Below are positions 54,544 through 63,223 of a DNA stretch of 64,000 bases, in pieces. A program made the translations under genes and the position numbers. Source of the stretch: Anaerolineae bacterium (GTDB taxonomy: Bacteria; Chloroflexota; Anaerolineae; Aggregatilineales; Phototrophicaceae); assembly GCA_022843385.1 (NCBI GenBank), contig JALHNT010000028.1, positions 1 to 64,000 of the forward strand. The letters run 5' to 3'. Position 1 is the stretch's first letter, and every line of letters starts with the position of its first letter. The notes below the pieces were generated by a model. It was not told the DNA's origin, made no database searches, and saw only the letters and a list, made by a program, of their open reading frames with translations.

Positions 54544-54919
54544 TGGTCTTCCCGCCCGGCTTGAGATCAGTTTTCAGGTAGGACCGCGCGGTGTTGCTGC
54601 GACTGGTGAAGGTTTGGTATACGCTTGACACTTGAAACGCTGGATCTCGTTGTGCGAACTGTAGCCAACAATTGTATGGAGACGGTCATCGGTAACTTCA
54701 AAGTATTCGCGGTTAGCCACCGGACACAGAACAAAAAAGTGAGGTGAATGGGTTGAAGAGCAGGGAAAAGACGCTAGACGCTAATGGACAAATGAAAAAG
54801 AAGCCGCCTAATGTTAAGACAGAAGACATGGCAAAAAGACAATGAACTGATTGAGACTTTTGAAAAAAGAGAAGGATAGTGCATCATGGCAGGAAAAACC
54901 TGACCAAAGGTAAACCAGC
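54544..54919. other. Intergenic region before the IS5-like element
   Basis: This 376-bp stretch has lower GC in its right half. One segment near 54650-54746 reads METVIGNFKVFAVSHRTQNKK in one frame, resembling the C-terminal end of a transposase; it may be an old IS remnant. No inverted repeat of the neighbouring element could be identified with confidence. Confidence 0.4.
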
Positions 54920-55738
54920 ATGAGCACTATCCCGGTGAGTTTAACGCAAGAACAGTTCGAGCAATACATCCGTCCAGGGTTAAGTGTTGCCAAGCGAGGC
55001 TACGAATGCAGCATTCCGCTGTACAAAGTCTTCACCTATGTCCTATATCGCTTGCATACGGGATGTCACTGGGCGCGTCTCCCCATCGACGCCGACTCCG
55101 ACGACGCCCAAAAAAAGAAATTAGCTATCACGCGGTCTACCATCACTTTCGCAAGTGGAGTGGCGATGGCAGCTTAGAGCGTGTGTTTGAACATGGCATT
55201 ATGTCGACTCAGGAGGAGCTCGATACCCATCATCTGAACCTCGATGGCAGTCACGCGCCTGCCAAGAAAGGCGGGGAAGCAGTCGCTTATCAAGGACGCA
55301 AGAAAGCCAAAACCTCCAATGTGCTGCCCATCACTGATGCCAACGGCTTCATCCTGGCGACGACCGGCATCATTGCCGGCAACCACAACGATGCTTTTGA
55401 GTTGAAGGACAACCTACGCACTGCCTTCAAGTTCATCAAAGGACTGGGCATTCCCATCGCCGGCAGTTACTTCAATGCCGATGCCGCCTTTGACACCAAA
55501 GCCGCCCGCAAAGTCTGCTTCAATCACCCGCTCATTCCCAACATCGTCGAGAACACTCGCTCCCGTAAGAAACCCAAACCCGGACGCAAACGCCTGTTCA
55601 AGCCTGAAGTCTACAAGCTGCGCTTCACCAGCGAGCGGACATTTGCCTGGGTTGACAAGTTTCGCATCCTGCTGGTGCGCTTTGACCGCAAGGTGGCTCA
55701 CTTCATGGGCGCTCACTTCATCGTTTACACCCTCAAAA
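54920..55738 (+). pseudogene. IS5-like transposase, two frames, 3' end lost
   Basis: The first frame (54920) encodes a typical N-terminal domain up to RLPIDADSDDAQKKK. The rest continues in the -1 frame from about 55108: SYHAVYHHFRKWSGDGSLERV, Asp in LNLDGSHAPAKK, Asp in YFNADAAFDTKAAR and Glu in TSERTFAWVDKF. The frames are joined at a slippery heptamer (separate entry), so ribosomal frameshifting may have made the full protein. After about 55738 the sequence runs into a different transposase remnant, and the 3' inverted repeat is not seen, so the element looks damaged at its right end. Confidence 0.75.
55110..55117 (+). promoter_or_regulatory. Programmed -1 frameshift heptamer
   Basis: In the first transposase frame the codons read CAA AAA AAG, giving the heptamer A AAA AAG. 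This is the canonical -1 slippery site (as in dnaX and IS elements). The downstream transposase frame is exactly the -1 frame. Confidence 0.8.
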
Positions 55739-55739
55739 G

Positions 55740-55915
55740 GGCACACTGCTGCATTACTCTGACCGCTGCGGGCAATACGCCAGCCACAGCTATCAGGCGC
55801 TGCTTGCCCTTACGAGGTTATGGTCTCGATGAGCCGCACATCTGAACCCTACGACAATGCCCTGGCGGAAAGCTGCATCGGCACCCTCAAGACCAAATGT
55901 GCCGAACCAGCGGCG
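55740..55915 (+). pseudogene. IS3-family transposase remnant
   Basis: One frame reads GTLLHYSDRCGQYASHSYQALLAL. After a frame change it continues VMVSMSRTSEPYDNALAESC and IGTLKTKCAEPA. These are the D-E parts of an IS3-type integrase-core transposase (HSDRGxQYxS and YDNAxxESFxGTLK). Only the last ~60 residues survive, with at least one frame disruption. It starts directly at the broken end of the IS5-like transposase. Confidence 0.8.
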
Positions 55916-56115
55916 GTCACCATCACACCATCACACCCGCACGATGATGCCTATCTCTTACGTGTTCTTTGTTCCTCTGCAGGTGAATGATCTGGATAAC
56001 CTCATCTTCCATCAGGTGAGGTCGTAAATTTCCATTTCAGCCGCAGACAATCGGACTATGTCGGGGATTGTGGTAGAGTGAATGAACCTGATTAGAGCGT
56101 CGATGACACATCAGC

Positions 56116-57648
56116 ATGTTCGACTTGATTTATCCATCCGACGAGAACCTGGCGCTGCGCCCCGGCGTTCTCATTCGCGTGTCTGTCGATCAGCCCACCG
56201 GCAGAGCCTCGCGCGATCCGCATGTGCTATTGACCGACCCACCAGCTTACCTGGATGGGCAGCCGCTCTCGGCTTTTCTACGCTATCGCGACAAGACTTA
56301 CGACACCTATGACGGGCATAACCCGGCCAGTGGCCCGGACTGGTATGCCATCGATTTCTCTGATCCTGTCACCTGCAATTGCGTTGAGATGACGATGGAA
56401 TGCCCGAACCGCGATGGGGGTTGGTGGACGTCGCTGACGGTTGAATACTGGAACACGGTCAATCAGGGGTGGCAGCCGGTTGATGAATTGGAAATCACGC
56501 CGCCCTATCATTTCGCAGATGAACCACATGGTCGACTCCCCTATGAAACCCACGCCCTGACGTTCAACGAAGTGACTACCACCGCGATTCGACTGATCGG
56601 CAATCCTGGGGGTCTGGCACAATTCACCTCACTGGCGCATCTGGCTGTGTTTCACCGCGACCTCTCGCGCTGGAACCCTGCCTCGCTGCCTGTGCCGCCG
56701 ATGCCTTATATCTTTCGCCTCATCCCGCCCAACACGATCTGGGACTTATCCGAAAGCATGGTCAAACTGACCGGCCTGGCCGTCACTGTGGCCTACATGG
56801 ATCACTATCTTGACGCAGAACGTTATGCCCGCTGGTGGAAACGCATCAGCCGCAATTATCAGGGTGAACCGGAGCTGTGGCAATTCCTGGGGCTGGCAAT
56901 CGGATTCGATAACTGGAATCGCATCGAAAACCCGGATTATGACAACCCGGTTTCGCCCAAGGAACCTTACGTCCGCATTAGCTTTCATAACACCATTGGC
57001 CGGGCCGTCGCGCCGATTGTCGTTGACCAGCAGGTGGTCGGCGAGATCGCCAGCCATGTGGTCATCATCGCCGATCAGTTCGATGAAGCCTGGCATCAGC
57101 ATTATGCCGGTCAGCATCAGATTCCCTGGGAGAGTTATGCGGCGGCGGTTGAACGTTCTCCGCACCTGTCGCTGGAACAACTGGAAGGCGCAGCCGCCTT
57201 GATGGGGATGATTGCCAATACCATCGCCAATCTGGCGCACCGCAACTTGACGCTGGAACGAGAGCTGGATGGCGCACGACGGGCTGTCGATGAGCGACGT
57301 GCCTTTGAACGGCGCGAGATGGTGCGAAAAGCCATTGATTTCATGCAGGAAAATCTGGAAATGCCGGTGACCATCGCCGATGTCGCGCAACAGGTCGCCC
57401 TCACACCCACCTACTTCGGCGTCATCTTTCACCAGCAAATGGGGCGTAATCCGATTGATTACCTGATTGATCTACGGATCGAGCGCGCCAAACATTACCT
57501 CAGTTATACCCGTATGTCAGTCATGGATGTGTGCGTGGCGCTCGGCTATGATCCCAGCTACTTCAGCCGCCTGTTCAAACGTCATGTTGGCTGCACCCCC
57601 GGTCAGTATGCCCACCGAACCCAGCGCCGCGCCAGCCAGCCTGAATGA
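56116..57648 (+). CDS. AraC regulator with discoidin-like and PocR-like domains
   Basis: The protein has 510 residues. The N-terminal 180 or so look like an F5/8C (discoidin) beta sandwich: CNCVEMTMECPNRDGGWWTS, VEYWNTVNQGWQPVDEL and TTTAIRLIGNPGGLAQFTSLAHLAVF. The middle, about 200-390, resembles a PocR sensory domain (SMVKLTGLAVTVAYM, then AVAPIVVDQQVVGEIASHVVI) but lacks the usual cysteines. The last 100 residues are an AraC-type double helix-turn-helix (TIADVAQQVALTPTYFGVIFHQQMGRNPIDYLIDLRIERA). It precedes a sugar transporter cluster it probably controls, and a carbohydrate-type ligand is likely. Confidence 0.8.
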   Translation: MFDLIYPSDENLALRPGVLIRVSVDQPTGRASRDPHVLLTDPPAYLDGQPLSAFLRYRDKTYDTYDGHNPASGPDWYAIDFSDPVTCNCVEMTMECPNRDGGWWTSLTVEYWNTVNQGWQPVDELEITPPYHFADEPHGRLPYETHALTFNEVTTTAIRLIGNPGGLAQFTSLAHLAVFHRDLSRWNPASLPVPPMPYIFRLIPPNTIWDLSESMVKLTGLAVTVAYMDHYLDAERYARWWKRISRNYQGEPELWQFLGLAIGFDNWNRIENPDYDNPVSPKEPYVRISFHNTIGRAVAPIVVDQQVVGEIASHVVIIADQFDEAWHQHYAGQHQIPWESYAAAVERSPHLSLEQLEGAAALMGMIANTIANLAHRNLTLERELDGARRAVDERRAFERREMVRKAIDFMQENLEMPVTIADVAQQVALTPTYFGVIFHQQMGRNPIDYLIDLRIERAKHYLSYTRMSVMDVCVALGYDPSYFSRLFKRHVGCTPGQYAHRTQRRASQPE

Positions 57649-57885
57649 TGGTTCTACCACAACCTGATGTGTAGATTATTCGCACTCGACTCATAGAAAA
57701 AAGTCAATCGGCGTCCATGAAAAAGCAAGTTTTGTGATTCCGATTCGGCATACGATGAGGGCAGGGTGCATAGTTGCCAAAATCAGACGCCGAACACTTT
57801 CGCATGATCCCAAATAGTCTGTTCGTTTTCCCTTATGCACCCTCAGACCGAGCTATCCTGTCCGAGAAGTAAACCTATTTTTGAA

Positions 57886-58905
57886 ATGATGTTGATGGTG
57901 AACCCTTCTGATCCAGCGGCTACCTTAAAGACAGTCCGACCCTCAGGAGATATTCCGACTGGCAGAATCACGGGCTGGCTAAGAACGCTGCTGCGTGCGC
58001 TGATCTACGACCTGCGGCGGAACAAAGCCCTGCTGCTGATGGCGCTGCCAGGGCTGGTGGTGGTCTTCCTCATCAGTTACATGCCGATGCCCGGCATCGT
58101 GCTGGCCTTCAAGAATTACCGCGTCGCCCAGGGCATCTGGGGCAGCGATTGGGTCGGGCTGAACAACTTCCAGTTCCTGCTCAACTCCGGCATCGCCTGG
58201 GAGATCATTCGCAACACACTGGTGCTGAATGCCCTGTTCATTATCGCGGCCCAGGTCTGCTCGGTCACGATGGCCGTGCTGATGAATGAGGTGTATCACA
58301 CCCACATCGCCAAAGTATATCAGTCGATCCTGTTCTTCCCCCATTTTGTTTCATGGGTTCTCGTCGGATTTTTCACCTTTGCCTTCCTGAATTCGGATAC
58401 CGGCTATGTGAATTCGCTGCTGGTGTCGTTAGGACACGACCCGGTCAACTGGTATGCCGAGCCGCAATACTGGTACGCCATCCTGGTGTTCCTGAGCGTC
58501 TGGAAAGGGCTGGGCTACTTCACCATCATTTATCTGGCCGGGATGTTGAACATCAATCCGGAATACTATGAGGCGGCGCGCATCGATGGCGCGAGCAAGT
58601 GGCACGAGATTCGCTACATCAGCCTGCCGTTGATCCAACCGCTGATTATCATCAATGTGCTGCTCGCTATTGGTCGTATTTTCTTCGCCAACTTCGACTT
58701 CATCTACAACGTCACCCGTGACTCAAGCCTGCTGCTGCCAGCCGTGAATGTGATCGATACCTTTGTCTATCGTTCGCTGGCCGCCCTCGGCAACTTCAAT
58801 CTGGCATCGGCTGCTGGGTTTTTCCAGGCGACGATGGGGCTGATCCTGATTTTGTTTGCCAATGCGCTGGTGCGCCGGATCGATAAAGAGCAGGCCTTGT
58901 TCTGA
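57886..58905 (+). CDS. LplB-type sugar ABC permease
   Basis: The protein has about 340 residues with six membrane helices and the EAA-like loop YYEAARIDGASKWHEIRYISLPLIQPLII. The segment IPGxVLAFKNYRVAQGIWGSDWVGLNNF is typical of LplB, the first permease of oligosaccharide/lipopolysaccharide-type importers. Start codons 57886, 57889 and 57895 are all possible. It pairs with the next gene. Confidence 0.92.
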   Translation: MMLMVNPSDPAATLKTVRPSGDIPTGRITGWLRTLLRALIYDLRRNKALLLMALPGLVVVFLISYMPMPGIVLAFKNYRVAQGIWGSDWVGLNNFQFLLNSGIAWEIIRNTLVLNALFIIAAQVCSVTMAVLMNEVYHTHIAKVYQSILFFPHFVSWVLVGFFTFAFLNSDTGYVNSLLVSLGHDPVNWYAEPQYWYAILVFLSVWKGLGYFTIIYLAGMLNINPEYYEAARIDGASKWHEIRYISLPLIQPLIIINVLLAIGRIFFANFDFIYNVTRDSSLLLPAVNVIDTFVYRSLAALGNFNLASAAGFFQATMGLILILFANALVRRIDKEQALF

Positions 58906-58919
58906 GGCAGGAGTATCGT

Positions 58920-59807
58920 ATGCTGGCTTCGCTCAATTACAAACAACGCACCCAACTCTATCATCGGATCATCCTGCTGTTCATCGGCATCATCTGCGTC
59001 GTGTGGGTCATTCCGCTGCTGATGATCGTCTCAGGCTCGCTGACCGAGGAAAAGACTCTGGTGAACAGCGGCTACCAGATCATCCCGCCCCAATTCAGCA
59101 TCGAGGCTTATCGCTGGTTATGGAACGATCCCTCCATCCTGGTCAATGCCTATGGCGTATCGATTGTCGTCACAGCAGTGGGGACGGTCTTCGGCGTGCT
59201 GATAATGGCGCTGCTGGCCTATGCTTTGTCGCGCAAGCAGCTCAAGCTACGCACTGTGCTGACCTTCATCGTCTTTTTCACCATGCTGTTCAACGGTGGT
59301 CTTGTCCCCTATTACATCAACATGAGCCGGGTGCTGGGTGTGAAAGACACTTTGTGGGCATTGATACTGCCACATCTGGTCGGGCCATTTTATGTGCTGC
59401 TGCTGCGAACCTACTTCTCGACCCTGCCCAGCGATCTGTTCGATGCAGCGCGGGTCGATGGCGCGGGCGAGTGGCGCATCTTCTTTCAGATCGTGGTGCC
59501 GCTTTCGACGCCAGCGCTGGCAACCGTCGCCCTGTTTGTGATGCTGCAATACTGGAACGATATGTATCAGGCGCTCCTGTTCATTGAGAACCAGAACCTC
59601 TACCCGCTGCAATTCACGCTCTACCGGTTGCTGGTCAATACCCAGATGCTCAACGAACTGACGGTTCAAACCGGTACGCCCGTGCCACATCTATCCGTGA
59701 CGATGGCGATGGCGGTCACAGCCATTGTCCCCATCATCGTCGCGTTTCTTTTCGTGCAGAAGTACTTCGTGCGCGGGATCACTCTGGGAGGCATTAAGGG
59801 AGATTGA
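58920..59807 (+). CDS. YtcP/MalG-type sugar ABC permease
   Basis: This 295-residue protein has six membrane helices and the coupling motif DAARVDGAGEWRIFFQIVVPLSTPALATV. It starts 15 bp after the LplB gene, with AGGAG 8 bases upstream. It is the second permease of the importer. The cognate ATPase is not in this window; such systems often borrow a shared MsmX-like one. Confidence 0.92.
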   Translation: MLASLNYKQRTQLYHRIILLFIGIICVVWVIPLLMIVSGSLTEEKTLVNSGYQIIPPQFSIEAYRWLWNDPSILVNAYGVSIVVTAVGTVFGVLIMALLAYALSRKQLKLRTVLTFIVFFTMLFNGGLVPYYINMSRVLGVKDTLWALILPHLVGPFYVLLLRTYFSTLPSDLFDAARVDGAGEWRIFFQIVVPLSTPALATVALFVMLQYWNDMYQALLFIENQNLYPLQFTLYRLLVNTQMLNELTVQTGTPVPHLSVTMAMAVTAIVPIIVAFLFVQKYFVRGITLGGIKGD

Positions 59808-59934
59808 TACCGGATCGCGAATCCGTATCCCCCGCTGGTGGTGAACAGGTCATTGAGGAGGAGGTGAAGCAGCACGAACGAGATTTATCTATACCTTATC
59901 ACCCGTGCTTGAGCTTACAAGTAGGAGAGAACAA

Positions 59935-61449
59935 ATGATGTTTAAGCTGAATCCCCGCTATTGGTTATTGGCACTGGTTCTGTTATGTCTGCTGCCGGTT
60001 TTGAGCGTGGTGGCACAGGATGTGCCGACGCTGGATTATTACTTTGTCGCTTTTGCCTTTAAGCCGGAAGACCTGGCTGAAGTCGAAGCGGCTGCCAATG
60101 CCATCCTGGAGCCAGAAATCGGTGCGCGGGTGCGCTTCCGTACCCTCACCTTCACCGACGCCCCCACCAAAGGTCAGTTGATCCTGAATTCAGGCGATGC
60201 CTGCGATGTCATGTCGCTGAGTCAGTTTAACCCCTTCACCACCGCTGTCGCCACCGGCGGCCTGGCCGACATCACCGACTTGGTGCCAGAATATGCGCCG
60301 ACGGTCCGGGGAAATTTCCAGGAAGATGCCTGGAATGCGGTGCGGAACAATGGCCGAATCTATGGTGCGCCGGTGTTCCAGGGTGGAACGGCGCGGGCGG
60401 CCTTCTGGGTGCGCGGCGACCTGACTGATAAGTACAACTTCGACTGGCAGAGTGCCACCAACATTACCGATTGGGAACCGTTCTTCGACGCCGTTCTGGA
60501 AGGCGAAGGCGGCGACGTCATCCCGTTGATCTCCAGCGATCCTTACTGGGGTCGTCAGTGGTGGCCGGCTTACTACGGCTATGATCCGATCAGCGAGAGC
60601 ATCGGCGCGGTTGGGTCACGCGGTCTGGTCGGCGTCAAAGTCGATGATCCGAATACGCAGGTGGTGGCTGTGCCGTTCACGCCGGAATACCGTCAGGCGG
60701 TCGAGTTGGCGCGTCGCTGGTACGAGAAGGGGTACTTCCTCAAGACCCCACCCATCGACTCCGAGATGATCGCTCTGCGCGCCCAGTTGAAGTTCGCTGC
60801 CTTCCAGGTTCCATTCGGCGGCAACTGGTCCACCAAAGCGATGGCGGCCAATGAGTGGAACGGTGTCACCATCAACGTCGGCTTCTTCCAGGAGCGCATG
60901 CTCGTCACCACCGGCAATATCATCGGTTCGGTCTATGGCGTGTGCGCGGTGTCGCAGCATCCGGTGGAAGCGGTCAAGTTCATTGAGGAAATGAACACCA
61001 ATGTCGATCTGCTCAACCTGTTCAATTATGGCATCGAGGGCAAACACTGGGTCTGGGTAGACGAAGCCAATAAGATCGTCGGCTATCCCGAAGGCGTTGA
61101 TGGCAATTCTGTCGGCTGGAACCCGAACACCTACTGGCAGTTCGGTGACCGGCGTCTGGTTTATCTGACGACGCCCGATGACATCGGTCTGTTCGAGCGC
61201 GATGCCACGGTGCTGGCGGATGCGATCATCTCGCCGCTGATGGGTTTCGTGCCGGATCTGAACCCGATCCAGAATGAGCTGGCGCAACTGGCAACCGTTG
61301 CCAAGCAATACTGCGACCCGCTGGATAAGGGGTTGATTGATGTCGATCCGGGTCTGGCCGAGTGCCAGGCGCAGATCACTGCCGCCGGCATGGATACCAT
61401 CGTCGCTGAACTTCAGAGCCAGATCAACACCTGGAAAGCGGGTCAATAA
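59935..61449 (+). CDS. Extracellular sugar-binding protein (LipO type)
   Basis: The protein has 504 residues, with a signal peptide (MFKLNPRYWLLALVLLCLLPVLSVVA) and no lipobox cysteine. Its family is the large solute-binding proteins that accompany LplB/YtcP permeases (TFTDAPTKGQLILNSGDACDV, and VSQHPVEAVKFIEEMNTN). GTAGGAGAG lies before the ATG at 59935; a longer frame from 59905 is unlikely. It should capture an oligosaccharide for the two permeases. Confidence 0.9.
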   Translation: MMFKLNPRYWLLALVLLCLLPVLSVVAQDVPTLDYYFVAFAFKPEDLAEVEAAANAILEPEIGARVRFRTLTFTDAPTKGQLILNSGDACDVMSLSQFNPFTTAVATGGLADITDLVPEYAPTVRGNFQEDAWNAVRNNGRIYGAPVFQGGTARAAFWVRGDLTDKYNFDWQSATNITDWEPFFDAVLEGEGGDVIPLISSDPYWGRQWWPAYYGYDPISESIGAVGSRGLVGVKVDDPNTQVVAVPFTPEYRQAVELARRWYEKGYFLKTPPIDSEMIALRAQLKFAAFQVPFGGNWSTKAMAANEWNGVTINVGFFQERMLVTTGNIIGSVYGVCAVSQHPVEAVKFIEEMNTNVDLLNLFNYGIEGKHWVWVDEANKIVGYPEGVDGNSVGWNPNTYWQFGDRRLVYLTTPDDIGLFERDATVLADAIISPLMGFVPDLNPIQNELAQLATVAKQYCDPLDKGLIDVDPGLAECQAQITAAGMDTIVAELQSQINTWKAGQ

Positions 61450-61474
61450 CACACACTGACGCAGCTCAAGAAAT

Positions 61475-61506
61475 GCAGGGGTGCACGACCGACCGTGCGC
61501 CCCTAC
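61475..61506. repeat. Dispersed palindrome, partly degraded
   Basis: The left arm GCAGGGGTGCACG and right arm CGTGCGCCCCTAC pair around ACCGAC with mismatches. ACGGGAAAAC follows, as in the copy at 14348. Confidence 0.7.
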
Positions 61507-61606
61507 TACGGGAAAACTCGGCATTCCGCGTGTCAGGTCTATCATACGGCTTACGGTTGCCCCTGTGCAGCAATCGCAACCGATCATCAAAGGAATCAAT
61601 TGACTC

Positions 61607-63223
61607 ATGAGTGGCATTCCGCAGTGGGGACTCTTTGAGCTAACCCTCGCCAGCACGCAGCCTTACGCCAACCCCATCCAGGATGCGCGGCTGACCGTGA
61701 CTTTCACCTCGCCAACTGGACAGACCAGCCGGATCGACGGCTTCTGGGATGGTGGTCGGGACTGGCGCGCCCGATTCTCGCCCGACACGCCGGGGATGTG
61801 GGCTTATGAGACCGCCTGTTCCAATCCAGCGGACAGCGGCCTGCACGGACAGCGTGGGGTATTGGAGTGCGGTGCGCCGACCGGGGAAACTGTGTTTGAC
61901 CGGCATGGCCCGCTTCGCCTGTCCAGCAATCGCCGTCATCTGGTTCATGCCGACGGCACCCCGTTTCTCTGGTTGGGCGACACCGCGTGGAATGGCCCTC
62001 TGCGTTCGACACCGGATGAGTGGGCGCATTATCTGCGCGAACGGGTGCGGCAGAAATTCACCGCTGTGCAATGGGTTGCCACTCAATGGCTCTCTGCACC
62101 AGATGGAGACATCAACGGCGAACTGGCTTATACCGGACTGGAACACATAGCCGTCAATCCTGTTTTCTTTCAACGTTTGGATGCATACGTAGCAGCGATT
62201 TCCCGCGAGGGATTGCTGAATGTGCCGGTGCTGCTGTGGGCGGCGATGTGGCGGCCTGCCGGCGAGAATGAAGTCAATCCTGGTTTCAGCCTGCCAGACG
62301 ATCAGGCGATCCTGCTGGCGCGTTATATGGTGGCGCGTTGGTCGGCTTATCCGGTAGTCTGGATTTTGCCCGGCGACAGCGATTATCGTGATGAACGGAG
62401 CGAGCGCTGGAAGCGGATCGGGCGCGGCGTGTTTGGCGAGTCCTCTCATGCGCCGGTGTCGCTGCATCCGGCGGGGCGACAGTGGAATGGCGATGACTTC
62501 CGCCATGAAGCCTGGCTGGACATCCTCGGTTATCAAAGCGGGCATGGCGACGACGAGGAAACGATGGAGTGGTTGGTGAACGGCCCGCCCGCCCATGACT
62601 GGCGCAGTGAACCGACCCGCCCACTCATCAACCTGGAACCGCCTTACGAGTATCATGTGTCGTATCACAGCAAAACCCGCATCAGCGCCGATTACGCCCG
62701 CTGCTCCCTGTACTGGAGTTTGCTGGTGTCGCCGACAGCCGGCGTCACCTATGGCGGTCATGGCATCTGGGGTTGGGATGATGGCACGGCTCCACCCATC
62801 GCGCATCCCAATACTGGCATCCCGCTGCCCTGGCAGCAGGCGCTGCTGATGGATGGTTCCGAACAGATGGCACATCTGGCCGATTTGTTCGGGTCGATTG
62901 AGTGGTGGCGGCTGATGCCGGCACCCGAATTGCTGTCCCAGCAACCCGGTGACCAGCACAAAAGTCGCTTCATCACCGCAGCCCGGTCGGCTGAAGGCGA
63001 TCTGGTCGTGGTTTATATTCCATCCGATCGGGAGCTTCACCTGAATCTGAGCCACCTGCCTGATGCGCTGTCGGCGATCTGGTTCGATCCACGCACCGGC
63101 ACGCGCCGCGCTGCTGTCTTGAACGGCGGGCATTTGACCACACCGGCAGCCGGCGATTGGGTGTTGCTGCTGGGGCGCGCGGTATCCTTGCCGGTTGGAC
63201 ATGGGACAGGAGAACCATCATGA
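61607..63223 (+). CDS. Apiosidase-like (DUF4038) glycoside hydrolase
   Basis: The protein has 538 residues. A DUF5060-like N-terminal beta domain (PQWGLFELTLASTQPYANP, then FWDGGRDWRARFSPDTPGMWAYET) is followed by the apiosidase-like barrel from about residue 100 (HLVHADGTPFLWLGDTAWN, and ERVRQKFTAVQWVATQW). The C-terminal domain is short and beta-rich. DUF4038 proteins include apiosidases that remove apiose from pectin (rhamnogalacturonan II) or plant glycosides. No signal peptide is seen, so it probably acts on imported sugar. It overlaps the next gene by 4 bp (ATGA). Confidence 0.82.
   Translation: MSGIPQWGLFELTLASTQPYANPIQDARLTVTFTSPTGQTSRIDGFWDGGRDWRARFSPDTPGMWAYETACSNPADSGLHGQRGVLECGAPTGETVFDRHGPLRLSSNRRHLVHADGTPFLWLGDTAWNGPLRSTPDEWAHYLRERVRQKFTAVQWVATQWLSAPDGDINGELAYTGLEHIAVNPVFFQRLDAYVAAISREGLLNVPVLLWAAMWRPAGENEVNPGFSLPDDQAILLARYMVARWSAYPVVWILPGDSDYRDERSERWKRIGRGVFGESSHAPVSLHPAGRQWNGDDFRHEAWLDILGYQSGHGDDEETMEWLVNGPPAHDWRSEPTRPLINLEPPYEYHVSYHSKTRISADYARCSLYWSLLVSPTAGVTYGGHGIWGWDDGTAPPIAHPNTGIPLPWQQALLMDGSEQMAHLADLFGSIEWWRLMPAPELLSQQPGDQHKSRFITAARSAEGDLVVVYIPSDRELHLNLSHLPDALSAIWFDPRTGTRRAAVLNGGHLTTPAAGDWVLLLGRAVSLPVGHGTGEPS

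Noticed and set aside
61640..63202. 520-residue minus-strand frame opposite the apiosidase-like gene
   Set aside because: No recognisable domain. The plus-strand gene matches a known family throughout with a good start.
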